Source of the DNA: CAXMPK01 sp964195405
GTDB lineage: Bacteria > Actinomycetota > Acidimicrobiia > Spongiisociales > ZC4RG35
Direction of reading: 5' to 3'
Length of the DNA stretch: 11,580 nt
Assembly: GCA_964195405.1 (NCBI GenBank)
Contig: CAXMPK010000077.1
Coordinates: 1-11,580, forward strand
Below the pieces are notes generated by a model, which did no database searches, had not been told where the DNA came from, and saw only the letters and a list, made by a program, of their open reading frames with translations. A program made the position numbers and the translations under genes. Positions 1 to 6,204 of this stretch are shown here, one piece after another. Position 1 is the first letter of the stretch. Every line of letters begins with the position of its first letter.

Positions 1-87
1 GGGGGGATTCCGGTTGAGAGGTTGCCTCCTAGTTGGGTGGTGCGGGTGCGGTTTTGGGGGGTGAGGACTGGGTATTGTGGAGGGCGC

Positions 88-2037
88 ATGAGCATGTCAG
101 ACGCTGTCGAACTGGGTCGTTCGGCTCTTGGGATTTCCGAGTGGCAGCGGGCCTATGAGTCGTTGAAAGCGGTGGAGGATCAACTCCCCCCCGAGGGTCT
201 GGCGTTCTTGTCTTTGGCGGCATACTGGACTGCCCGGACGGAGGAGTCGCTGACTGTCGGAGAGGCCGCCTATCAGGCTCTTGTTACCACCGGTGACTAT
301 CTAGCCGCCGGTCGCCAGGCGCTTGAACTGAGCCGCGACTACCACAACAGCGGCGAGTCTGCTGTGGGTGCGGCCTGGTTTAGTAAGGCTTGGCGACATC
401 TCGAAGGAGCCAAGGACTGCCCTGAGGAAGCTCTTGCCCTGTATTTCAAGGCGGTGACCAGGTTCGACTCCGGCGATTTTGACGAGGCCCGGAAGGTTCT
501 CGAAGAGACTGTGGTGGTGGCCGACCGATTTGGGGATTCGTCGCTGAGCGCGCGTGCCCGAATGCTGCACGGCATGACCGAGGTTCAAGCCGGCAACAGT
601 GAACTGGGAGTGGAGTTGCTGGGAGAAGCTTCCGCGTCCGTCACGGCAGGGGCTGTTGATCCAAAGACAGCGGGGGTGGTGATGTGCAACACCATCACCG
701 CTTGTTGGGACATTGCGGATTTTCGAAGGGCATCAGAGTGGACGAACAATGCAACACGATGGTTCGAACGCAACGACATACCTGGGATTGCGGGCATATG
801 CAGGGTGAGACGAGCAGAGATCATGACCCTCCGAGGAGACTGGGATAAGGCCGAGTCCGAGTTACATCGCGCGGGAGAAGAGTTGGAACGCTACGAAATC
901 GTCGAGTACGTCGCCGAGGTCAAGTATGCACTCGGTCAAATCCAGTTATACCGGGGTGACGTTGACGGAGCGGTCTCGTCTTTCAAGGAGGCCAACCAGC
1001 TTGGCAAAGAACCCGTCCCCGGCTTGGCACTTGTGGCCGCATCTGAAGGTAAGCGAGATGCCGCAATAGCCACACTAAAACAAGCCCTCACTGCCCCCGA
1101 CGAGCGAATCCCGAGATCCCGAGTCTTATTGCCGTTGGTCGAGCTTCTAGTTGACGCGGGCGAGGTTGATGAAGCGCAGGAGGTCAGCGCTGAGTTGGCG
1201 GCACTAGCCGATGAATGCAAAACCGGTGCCATGCGTGCCTGGTCGGACACGGCCAAGGCTGCCTGTCTGGCAGCGTCCGACTCTGTTAACGAAGCTGTGA
1301 CCCTCCTGGACGGTGCAAACAGGATCTGGGAGGAGTTGAAAGTGCCATACGAGGCGGCATCGACGCGTCTACGAAGGGGCCTGCTACGTCAGCAACTCGG
1401 AGAGAACGCAGGCGCTGAACTCGACTTCGAAGCAGCCCAGGCAACCTTCGAGAAGCTCGGTGCCCTTCCAGACTTGGAACACATGAACCGCATGCTCAAC
1501 GCGGAGACCGACAATGGGCTGAAGCCCCGTGCGATCATGGTTACCGACATTGTTGGTTCCACCCGGCTGGCCGAAGCTATGGGCGACCAAGCCTGGACCA
1601 AACTTCTCACGTGGCACGACCACACGCTTGTCGACTGCATAAGAAGGCACAACGGCAGGACTATCGATCGGACAGGCGATGGCTATCTCGTAACGTTCGA
1701 AGGGGTAGCAGCGGCGATAGCGTGTGCCATTGAGATCCAACAAGCCCTCGACCAACAACGCGCAGACCACGGGTTCGCTCCCGGTGTCCGAATCGGCATC
1801 CACACAGCCGACATCACCGAAATAGACGGATCGCCGGCCGGTGCTGAAGTCCATCGGGCCGCCCGCATCGGTGCACTAGCCAATGCAGACGAGATTCTCA
1901 TAAGCCGCCAAGTCTCAGAGGTCCTCGACGCCAACCATCTAGTTGACGATTGGCACAGCGAGCAGATCAAGGGCTTCGACCAACCAGTTGACGTTGGCCA
2001 TCTCACATGGAAGACAGACTCAGCAACACCACACTGA
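88..2037 (+). CDS. TPR-repeat protein with C-terminal class III adenylate/guanylate cyclase domain
   Basis: From ATG 88 the protein is 649 aa. Residues about 10-465 are a run of helical TPR-like repeats, with pairs of helices and small/aromatic residues at regular spacing. Residues about 480-640 form a class III nucleotide cyclase homology domain. The metal-binding aspartates are visible as D487 in VTDIVGST and D531 in RTGDGYL. The transition-state arginine is R593 in VHRAAR, but the usual Asn is H589. The position that normally holds the adenine-specifying Lys is D527, and its partner position is S582, so the substrate (ATP, GTP or none) cannot be assumed. The family makes cyclic nucleotides, with TPRs acting as a protein-interaction or sensing module. 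No signal peptide or membrane segment is seen, so it is probably cytosolic. GGAGGG at 79-84 supports ATG 88 or ATG 94. An upstream TTG at 22 would only add a low-complexity extension. Confidence 0.9.
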   Translation: MSMSDAVELGRSALGISEWQRAYESLKAVEDQLPPEGLAFLSLAAYWTARTEESLTVGEAAYQALVTTGDYLAAGRQALELSRDYHNSGESAVGAAWFSKAWRHLEGAKDCPEEALALYFKAVTRFDSGDFDEARKVLEETVVVADRFGDSSLSARARMLHGMTEVQAGNSELGVELLGEASASVTAGAVDPKTAGVVMCNTITACWDIADFRRASEWTNNATRWFERNDIPGIAGICRVRRAEIMTLRGDWDKAESELHRAGEELERYEIVEYVAEVKYALGQIQLYRGDVDGAVSSFKEANQLGKEPVPGLALVAASEGKRDAAIATLKQALTAPDERIPRSRVLLPLVELLVDAGEVDEAQEVSAELAALADECKTGAMRAWSDTAKAACLAASDSVNEAVTLLDGANRIWEELKVPYEAASTRLRRGLLRQQLGENAGAELDFEAAQATFEKLGALPDLEHMNRMLNAETDNGLKPRAIMVTDIVGSTRLAEAMGDQAWTKLLTWHDHTLVDCIRRHNGRTIDRTGDGYLVTFEGVAAAIACAIEIQQALDQQRADHGFAPGVRIGIHTADITEIDGSPAGAEVHRAARIGALANADEILISRQVSEVLDANHLVDDWHSEQIKGFDQPVDVGHLTWKTDSATPH

Positions 2038-2043
2038 AACAGG

Positions 2044-2069
2044 GCGCACATAACGGCACTTATGTGCGC
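2044..2069. repeat. Palindromic repeat copy 1 (perfect 10-bp arms)
   Basis: Arms GCGCACATAA (2044-2053) and TTATGTGCGC (2060-2069) pair perfectly around a 6-base loop CGGCAC. The hairpin starts 6 bases after the cyclase stop codon. It could act as a transcription terminator, although no T-run follows. It is the best-preserved member of a repeat family found six more times in the window. Confidence 0.85.
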
Positions 2070-2119
2070 TTCTGGTTTGAGCGTTGTCTAGGTTCGGCGA
2101 ATAGTACGGAGGAACGGTT

Positions 2120-2527
2120 CTGCGGAGCATCGCGATTTCAGCTGTAGTCATGTTGCTGGTGGTGGCATGCGGTAGCAACAGCCTCGAACCTTCTGTGCTT
2201 TTCGAGGGCGACGCCTGTTCTTCGTCCGACCCGGAGAAGTGGCCGCCTTCTGGATCTCTGGACATTGAGGTGACCAACCACACCGAGACCGGGGCTGCTG
2301 TCGTCATGGGCACCTATCAGGATGGGTTTGGACACGAAGACCTGGTTGCCTTCGGTACTGACGTTTCGATACGCCCTGACTTCATTGACGCTCTGGAAAT
2401 CTTCGAGGTCTCGTCAGAGTCCACCAGCATCCTCAAGTTCGACCATGGCCCTGGAACGTTTTTTCTCGTCTGCATGCCAGACACCAACACCATGATCGCT
2501 CTCGGTGACGTGACCATGGACGATTAG
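2120..2527 (+). CDS. Small secreted lipoprotein, function unknown (probable CTG start)
   Basis: Starting at CTG 2120 gives 135 aa with a complete lipoprotein signal peptide: N-terminal MRS, a hydrophobic stretch, then lipobox VVAC with lipidated C17. GGAGGA at 2108-2113 lies 6 bases upstream of the CTG. The first in-frame ATG, at 2150, would leave only six residues before the Cys and no positive charge, which cannot work as a signal peptide. The only in-frame stop before this is at 2102-2104. The mature part is acidic and ends in a beta-rich segment (about residues 45-135). Two further cysteines (DACSSSD and FLVCMPD) may form a disulfide. The C-terminal pattern loosely recalls cupredoxin or Ig-like sandwiches, but I see no copper ligands and do not assign a family. 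It lies between palindromic repeats on both sides. Confidence 0.7.
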   Translation: MRSIAISAVVMLLVVACGSNSLEPSVLFEGDACSSSDPEKWPPSGSLDIEVTNHTETGAAVVMGTYQDGFGHEDLVAFGTDVSIRPDFIDALEIFEVSSESTSILKFDHGPGTFFLVCMPDTNTMIALGDVTMDD

Positions 2528-2530
2528 CAA

Positions 2531-2557
2531 GCCGCACATGACGGCACTTATGGGCGC
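2531..2557. repeat. Palindromic repeat copy 2 (imperfect)
   Basis: Begins 4 bases after the lipoprotein stop (TAG 2525-2527). Loop CGGCAC (2542-2547) is the same as in copy 1. The arms pair with one internal A-G mismatch (2536/2553) and one G-T wobble (2540/2549). It may be a terminator for the lipoprotein gene. Confidence 0.75.
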
Positions 2558-2576
2558 TATTCAGCGTCACAAGAAA

Positions 2577-2602
2577 CCGCACATAATGCCGGTTATGGGC
2601 GG
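2577..2602. repeat. Palindromic repeat copy 3, terminator-like
   Basis: Arms CCGCACATAA (2577-2586) and TTATGGGCGG (2593-2602) surround the loop TGCCGG, with one A-G mismatch. Five T residues follow at 2607-2611, so this copy most resembles an intrinsic terminator. Relative to copies 1 and 2 the loop reads as the opposite strand, so the unit is inserted in the other orientation. Confidence 0.75.
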
Positions 2603-2730
2603 GCCGTTTTTGGACGAGTCCGGGTTGGCCTGACCCGGTTTCGTCCTTCGCAACCCCCGTTGCTTGACCTGTTTATGTCCGTGTTCGGCCGGATCTCAGC
2701 GGAAATCTCCTCATGTTTTTGGAAACGTGG

Positions 2731-2755
2731 ACATATATGTGTCATGGGACATGTC
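2731..2755. promoter_or_regulatory. Possible operator: two ACAT/ATGT palindromes upstream of the HTH gene
   Basis: ACATATATGT (2731-2740) is a perfect 10-bp palindrome and GACATGTC (2748-2755) a perfect 8-bp palindrome. Their centres are 16 bp apart. They share ACAT half-sites and lie 24 bp before the GTG start of a small HTH protein, as expected of an autoregulatory site. Binding is inferred, not shown. Confidence 0.35.
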
Positions 2756-2778
2756 GTGCTGCCATTGTTTGGTCGATC

Positions 2779-2994
2779 GTGACAGAGTCTGATGTCAGAT
2801 TCGCTGACCTGTATGACAGAGGCCCAGTTCAACGTCTTGCCGATGAACTGGGCGAACCAAGCAAGCGGCAGAAGATCGCTTCTTGGGTGGCCCGGGCGCG
2901 CCGAGAAGGGTGGTTGACATCAGCGGTGCCGGGGCGCGCGGGGGCTGACCCAGGGCCACGATTGATCAAGTGGCTGGAGGCCAACGTTGAGTGA
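2779..2994 (+). CDS. Small helix-turn-helix protein of an integrated element
   Basis: From GTG 2779 the product is 71 aa. Residues about 15-45 (VQRLADELGEPSKRQKIASW onward through VARARREGWL) have the spacing of a helix-turn-helix, followed by a basic segment and a short C-terminal helix. This resembles the small DNA-binding proteins commonly encoded just upstream of integrases in actinobacterial islands, where they act as excisionase or repressor-like factors; that role is inferred. The frame stays open up to ATG 2713, but that extension would run through the palindromes at 2731-2755 and reads poorly as protein, so the GTG is preferred. No strong ribosome-binding site precedes the GTG. The 3' end overlaps the next gene by 8 bases, suggesting translational coupling. 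Confidence 0.65.
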   Translation: MTESDVRFADLYDRGPVQRLADELGEPSKRQKIASWVARARREGWLTSAVPGRAGADPGPRLIKWLEANVE

Positions 2995-3211
2995 GCGGGG
3001 GTGCGCTCAGGCGACGAGATCTGAGAGCGGCGTCGGAGACTGGCTGTGCTCCCGGCCCAGCGGCCACCACGGGCTTCATGTCGCAGAATCTTGGTCGAGA
3101 GGCCGAAAGCGAACACCGCAGGCAGTTTGGGGGGACGAGGCGTGGCACGTCGAACGGGATCAGCTCAGCGGAATTCTTGAGGCGGTGCAGGCGGCTCGCG
3201 ACAACGAGTAG
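2987..3211 (+). CDS. Small Cys/His protein upstream of integrase, unknown function
   Basis: A 74-aa protein starting at TTG 2987. GGAGG at 2976-2980 is 6 bases upstream, which favours this start over the competing GTG 2991 in another frame. It overlaps the HTH gene stop and ends 14 bases before the integrase ATG, so the three genes form a tight operon. The central motif GVGDWLCSRPSGHHGLHVAE, with Cys and clustered His, is followed by a conserved-looking Trp pair (VWGDEAWH). It resembles short proteins often seen in actinobacterial phages and islands that carry a C-x-RP-x-GH-x-G-x-H pattern. A metal-binding role is inferred from the Cys/His pattern only. The overlapping 127-aa frame at 2991-3374 is Arg/Ser-rich and runs into the integrase, so it is treated as a shadow. 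Confidence 0.65.
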   Translation: MSERGCAQATRSESGVGDWLCSRPSGHHGLHVAESWSRGRKRTPQAVWGDEAWHVERDQLSGILEAVQAARDNE

Positions 3212-3225
3212 CAGGAAGGAGAGCG

Positions 3226-4440
3226 ATGGCAGGACATATGCGACGGCGAGGCAAGGGGTGGGTGTTTGTCGTCGATCTCGGAACCCAGCCGGCGCGACAA
3301 TGCATCGACTGCCGACGCCGGGAATGGATAGAACTCCATTCGATAGGCGACTCTTGTCGTCATTGCGGCGGTGAGTTGGACCCGCCGGAACTTGCCCGTC
3401 GTCAACGGTGGTCTCCGTCACATTCCACACGAAAGGCGGCGGAGTCCGAACTCCGGAAGGCTCTTGGCCAGGTGGATCGGGGCCGAGACCCGTTCCCCGA
3501 ATCGGCGACTGTTCGGGAGTTCGCAGTCCGTTGGATCGACCACAAGGAGACGATTGTCCGTCCGCGCACACTCAGCCGGTACAAGTCGCTTCTGGGCCGT
3601 TATGTCCTCCCTGCGATTGGGGGTATGCCCCTGGCAAGGGTTCGTGTCGGCCATGTTCGCCGGGTTCTCGACGAGGCGATGAAGAGCGGCCTTGCTCCTC
3701 GGACTGTGCAGCACGTCCGCGCCGTCATGTCTGGTCTATTCGCGACGGCGATGAAATGGGAGCTAATTGAGGCCAACCCGGTCAAGGGTGTGGAGACAGC
3801 GACTGCTCCGCGTCCCGAGTTAGAAGTTCCGACGCCAGATGAGGCGATGGCTCTGGTCGAAGCCACGGAAGGCACGATGTGGCATACGCCGATGCTGCTC
3901 GCCATAGCCACCGGCGCTCGCAGGTCGGAGGTGCTTGGGTTGGCTTGGTCGGCTGTTGACATCGACCGTGGGCGGATTCAGATCGTTCGGAATCTACAAC
4001 GGGTCCCCGGTGAAGGGTTGAGGTTCTTCGACCCGAAGTCATCCCGGTCACGTCGGATGATCGTCCTTCCGCCGTTCGTCCTCCCTCATTTGAGGGCCGT
4101 ACGGGCGGATCAAGCAGAACGGCGGCTGGTGCTTGGTGCTGGATGGGCGGATCTCGATCTCGTGTGTGAGCGCGGTGACGGTCAGCCGCTTGACCCTGAT
4201 TCGTTTAGCCATGCGACGAAACGATTTATGAAGAAAGCGGGACTCGATCCGGCGATGAGACTCCACGATCTGCGGCACGGTTTGGCCACCGCTCTGTTGG
4301 AGCAGGGCGTTGACGTCGCCGTCGTTTCCGCGGTCCTTGGGCATGCATCACCGGCTTTCACGATGGGCGTTTACCAGCATGTGCGCGAGGGAATGGTGGA
4401 GCAGGCGGCGGAGGCGATAGAACGAGGGTTCGGCCAGTAG
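3226..4440 (+). CDS. int: Tyrosine recombinase / phage-type integrase with N-terminal zinc-ribbon-like insertion
   Basis: A 404-aa site-specific recombinase. The strong site AGGAAGGAG (3213-3221) precedes ATG 3226. The N-terminal region begins like the arm-binding AP2-type domain of actinobacterial integrases (RRGKGWVFVVDLG). It is interrupted by C26-x2-C29 and C44-x2-C47, a zinc-ribbon-like pair, before the usual segment ending QVDRGRDPF at about residue 90. The SAM-like core-binding domain spans about residues 93-190 and the catalytic domain about 200-400. Catalytic residues are R232 (TGARRSE), K271, H347 and R350 (LHDLRHG), H373 (LGHAS) and the nucleophile Y383 (VYQH). All are present, so the enzyme should be active. 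It cuts and rejoins att sites to integrate or excise its element. The tRNA-Lys fragment 95 bp downstream is the likely target. Confidence 0.95.
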   Translation: MAGHMRRRGKGWVFVVDLGTQPARQCIDCRRREWIELHSIGDSCRHCGGELDPPELARRQRWSPSHSTRKAAESELRKALGQVDRGRDPFPESATVREFAVRWIDHKETIVRPRTLSRYKSLLGRYVLPAIGGMPLARVRVGHVRRVLDEAMKSGLAPRTVQHVRAVMSGLFATAMKWELIEANPVKGVETATAPRPELEVPTPDEAMALVEATEGTMWHTPMLLAIATGARRSEVLGLAWSAVDIDRGRIQIVRNLQRVPGEGLRFFDPKSSRSRRMIVLPPFVLPHLRAVRADQAERRLVLGAGWADLDLVCERGDGQPLDPDSFSHATKRFMKKAGLDPAMRLHDLRHGLATALLEQGVDVAVVSAVLGHASPAFTMGVYQHVREGMVEQAAEAIERGFGQ

Positions 4441-4457
4441 GTTTGCATTCCGTTTGC
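4441..4457. repeat. Direct repeats GTTTGC, candidate integrase arm-type sites
   Basis: GTTTGC occurs at 4441-4446 and again at 4452-4457, 11 bp apart, about one helical turn, between the int stop and the tRNA-derived core. Tyrosine integrases with an arm-binding domain use short direct repeats beside the core. The assignment is by position and spacing only. Confidence 0.35.
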
Positions 4458-4486
4458 GAATCGCCGTGAACCTTGTCTCCGGGCCT

Positions 4487-4522
4487 GCAGGCGAAGTCGG
4501 CGGATTCTCAACTGTCGCCTGC
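4487..4522. repeat. 8-bp inverted repeat between int and att core
   Basis: GCAGGCGA (4487-4494) and TCGCCTGC (4515-4522) are perfect inverted repeats with a 20-base loop, 46 bases after the int stop codon. It may be a terminator for the int operon or a protein-binding site of the attachment region. No T-run follows. Confidence 0.4.
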
Positions 4523-4534
4523 TGATTCACTCAG

Positions 4535-4581
4535 TGGGTCCCGTGGGAATCGAACCCACAACCTTCGGGTTAAAAGCCCGT
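4535..4581 (-). other. 3' half of tRNA-Lys(UUU), probable attachment-site core
   Basis: On the minus strand this reads as the second half of a tRNA. It has an anticodon stem ACGGG/CCCGA (outer A-A mismatch), loop CTTTTAA with anticodon TTT (4570-4576), variable loop AGGTT, a perfect T-arm GTGGG-TTCGATT-CCCAC (4543-4559), the acceptor 3' strand GGGACCC (4536-4542) and discriminator A (4535). CCA is not encoded. Beyond 4581 there is no D-arm or matching 5' acceptor strand, so it is not a functional tRNA. A tRNA 3' half beginning at the anticodon stem, next to an integrase, is the classic footprint of integration into a tRNA gene. Confidence 0.85.
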
Positions 4582-4876
4582 TCAGGTGCAAATCGTTGAC
4601 CTGGGGGAGGAGGGGTTTGGCTAGGTAGAAGTAGCCATTTCTATGGAGGTGCGTATCAAAGAGATGGCCCCCTGGATAGTTCACGTTTGGACCAGGCGTG
4701 GACCAAAAAGCATGCCGATCCGGTGAGACAAGGAGGGACTTCAACCGCCCTTCCAGAGGAGGGAACGACATCGTCGTTACACGCTCGGGAGGGCCGAGCG
4801 GAGCGGGCCAGCGAACCTGTGTGATGTGATTCGGTCGGAACCTTTCCTGTCACCTCCGGGGAGTAGGTTTCCTCTC
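4582..4876. other. Intergenic stretch beside the att core, no gene seen
   Basis: About 295 bases without a convincing coding frame. Directly next to the core is an imperfect hairpin, CAGGTGCAA (4583-4591) against TTGACCTG (4596-4603) with a single bulged G, which could be an accessory recombination site. Otherwise I see purine-rich patches (for example 4601-4616) and nothing recognisable. A GTG at 4826 would extend the next gene into this region, but the extension looks non-coding. Confidence 0.5.
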
Positions 4877-5569
4877 ATGGCGACGTCTACTGATCTGATC
4901 GACCGTTTCCGTTCGGCAGCCGAGGAACTCGAAGTCCGATACAGCAGTGAACTGTTTGACGATGAGGACACAGACGGGGAACTTCGTATCTGGCTCGACG
5001 GTGACGATGATCCGCTGCCATGGGCCGACCCGAGTCGGGTCACCGCAGACGAGTGGTTCTTTATCACCACCCTGTACGGGGAGATGAACTTGGACGGGCA
5101 ACGTACCCACATCCGTAAGTACTACCCGACACTGTTCGTAGACGGTGCTGACCGCAACATGTCGAACTTCGTGCCGGACATGCCCGGGTATCAGGGTCTC
5201 CGTTCGAATTGGATGAGCGGTCGGCTGGCGAAAATGGGAGAGATTCTCCGGGACCGGGACCTGACCATGGATGACTATGCGAACCAGCTCCGGTCAGTCG
5301 AGAAGGCGTCCACGCCCCGCAACCCGACCAGGGCATTAGACGCCATCATCAGTGACCACCAGGCATCGGGTTGGAAGACCCTCAGCGTGTTCATCCGTGA
5401 CTGCGTTGGAGGAAACTCGTTTCCGATCGACTCAAGAGTCGAGAAGGAACTCAACCGACATTCACTGCCTGTCGACGAACGCCAGCTCATTGGCCTCTCG
5501 CTGTCGATCAGTAGAAGCCCTCGAATCCTCGCCAGGATGTACTACACGGCTGGTGGAACCGACGAGTAG
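4877..5569 (+). CDS. HhH-GPD DNA glycosylase-like protein, substrate unknown
   Basis: From ATG 4877 the protein is 230 aa. The N-terminal part (residues 1-60) is acidic. Near the C-terminus, K167-T is followed 18 residues later by D185 in FPIDSRVEKEL. Endonuclease III has the same arrangement: Lys120-Thr, then Asp138 in VDTHIFRV, giving the catalytic Lys/Asp pair of bifunctional glycosylase-lyases. The classic LPGVG hairpin is not recognisable; the equivalent site reads HQASGW. There are no four C-terminal cysteines, so no [4Fe-4S] cluster. The assignment rests on this motif spacing and on the helical character of residues about 90-225, so it is tentative. It would act on DNA by removing a damaged or modified base. 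It converges on the DUF1643 gene with a 50-base gap and sits just outside the att core, so it may be island cargo. Confidence 0.5.
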   Translation: MATSTDLIDRFRSAAEELEVRYSSELFDDEDTDGELRIWLDGDDDPLPWADPSRVTADEWFFITTLYGEMNLDGQRTHIRKYYPTLFVDGADRNMSNFVPDMPGYQGLRSNWMSGRLAKMGEILRDRDLTMDDYANQLRSVEKASTPRNPTRALDAIISDHQASGWKTLSVFIRDCVGGNSFPIDSRVEKELNRHSLPVDERQLIGLSLSISRSPRILARMYYTAGGTDE

Positions 5570-5619
5570 CGATCGCCCAGGGCGGGGTGTAGCCGATCGA
5601 CTCGCCCAACCGATAGTGG

Positions 5620-6204
5620 TCAATGCCAGGGTATGGGTGACGTAGTTGAGGGGATGTAGAGCGGATGTCCCGGCTGGGACTTCTTGGTCAGTCGAAGGTA
5701 GTCCAGAGATGGATTCTTCTTCGCAAAGAGCGCCTTCACTTCCTCGTCCCTAGAAACCCCTGTTAAAGGATTCTGCATCACACCGTGGTTACCCCACGCG
5801 GCAACGATCACATCTACGGCCTTGCCAGCTTCCACGATGGCCACATCGTTCAGCGGGCCAACGGGATCGGTGGTCTCGGTTCGTAGCTCTTTCGGATGCG
5901 TAGTCCTCCAGGCGAACAGGTTGACCACCTCGGCGGCACCGTATCCCCACGACCGTGAGAATCCGATAATCCGGCGGACGGTCGGGTCCAACCGGAAGGC
6001 TGAAGCCGTCGACGGATTGAGCATGCACCAAGCAATACGGGGGAGCGTGTCATCCCAAACTCTCGACAGCCGGTATCGGTATGTCCGATCGTCATCGAAT
6101 GTTGCAGTCCCGAGGCCATCAGATCCAGTGGCGGCATCGACAACTGACCCTATGGGGGCCAGGGCAATGACGGGATCAGGATCAACGACTACTGAAACCT
6201 CCAA
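5620..6204 (-). CDS. DUF1643 domain-containing protein
   Basis: A 194-aa protein with the DUF1643 signature in order: RYRYRLSRVWD-type start (residues 42-51 here), MLNPSTA (61-67), DPTVRR (73-78), WGYG (86-89), EVVNLFAWR (92-100), DPVGPLND (113-120), AAWGNHG (135-141) and a C-terminal HPLYIP. These motifs strongly suggest an intact domain; the biochemical function of the family is not established to my knowledge. The start is TTG 6204, immediately preceded by an in-frame TAG (6205-6207) that ends the upstream zinc-ribbon-like frame. No other start codon is obvious before the domain. The TAG-TTG junction suggests coupled translation, or possibly read-through producing a fusion. An AGGA-like sequence within the upstream gene is the only candidate ribosome site. 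Confidence 0.85.
   Translation of the reverse strand: MEVSVVVDPDPVIALAPIGSVVDAATGSDGLGTATFDDDRTYRYRLSRVWDDTLPRIAWCMLNPSTASAFRLDPTVRRIIGFSRSWGYGAAEVVNLFAWRTTHPKELRTETTDPVGPLNDVAIVEAGKAVDVIVAAWGNHGVMQNPLTGVSRDEEVKALFAKKNPSLDYLRLTKKSQPGHPLYIPSTTSPIPWH

Noticed and set aside
22..87. TTG-started N-terminal extension of the cyclase protein
   Set aside because: It encodes a low-complexity stretch without a ribosome site, while GGAGGG at 79-84 directly serves the ATG at 88 or 94.
2044..2602. Integron attC sites with gene cassettes
   Set aside because: Units following stop codons suggested cassettes, but the repeats are only 26 bp, lack the RYYYAAC and GTTRRRY core sites, and the recombinase here has no integron-integrase features that I can see. 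The genes also point in both directions.
2991..3374. 127-codon plus-strand frame overlapping the small Cys/His gene and the int start
   Set aside because: Arg/Ser-rich composition, overlap with two better-supported genes, and poorer Shine-Dalgarno spacing than the TTG at 2987.
4508..4771. 87-codon minus-strand frame covering the tRNA fragment
   Set aside because: It translates structural RNA sequence and shows no protein-like character.
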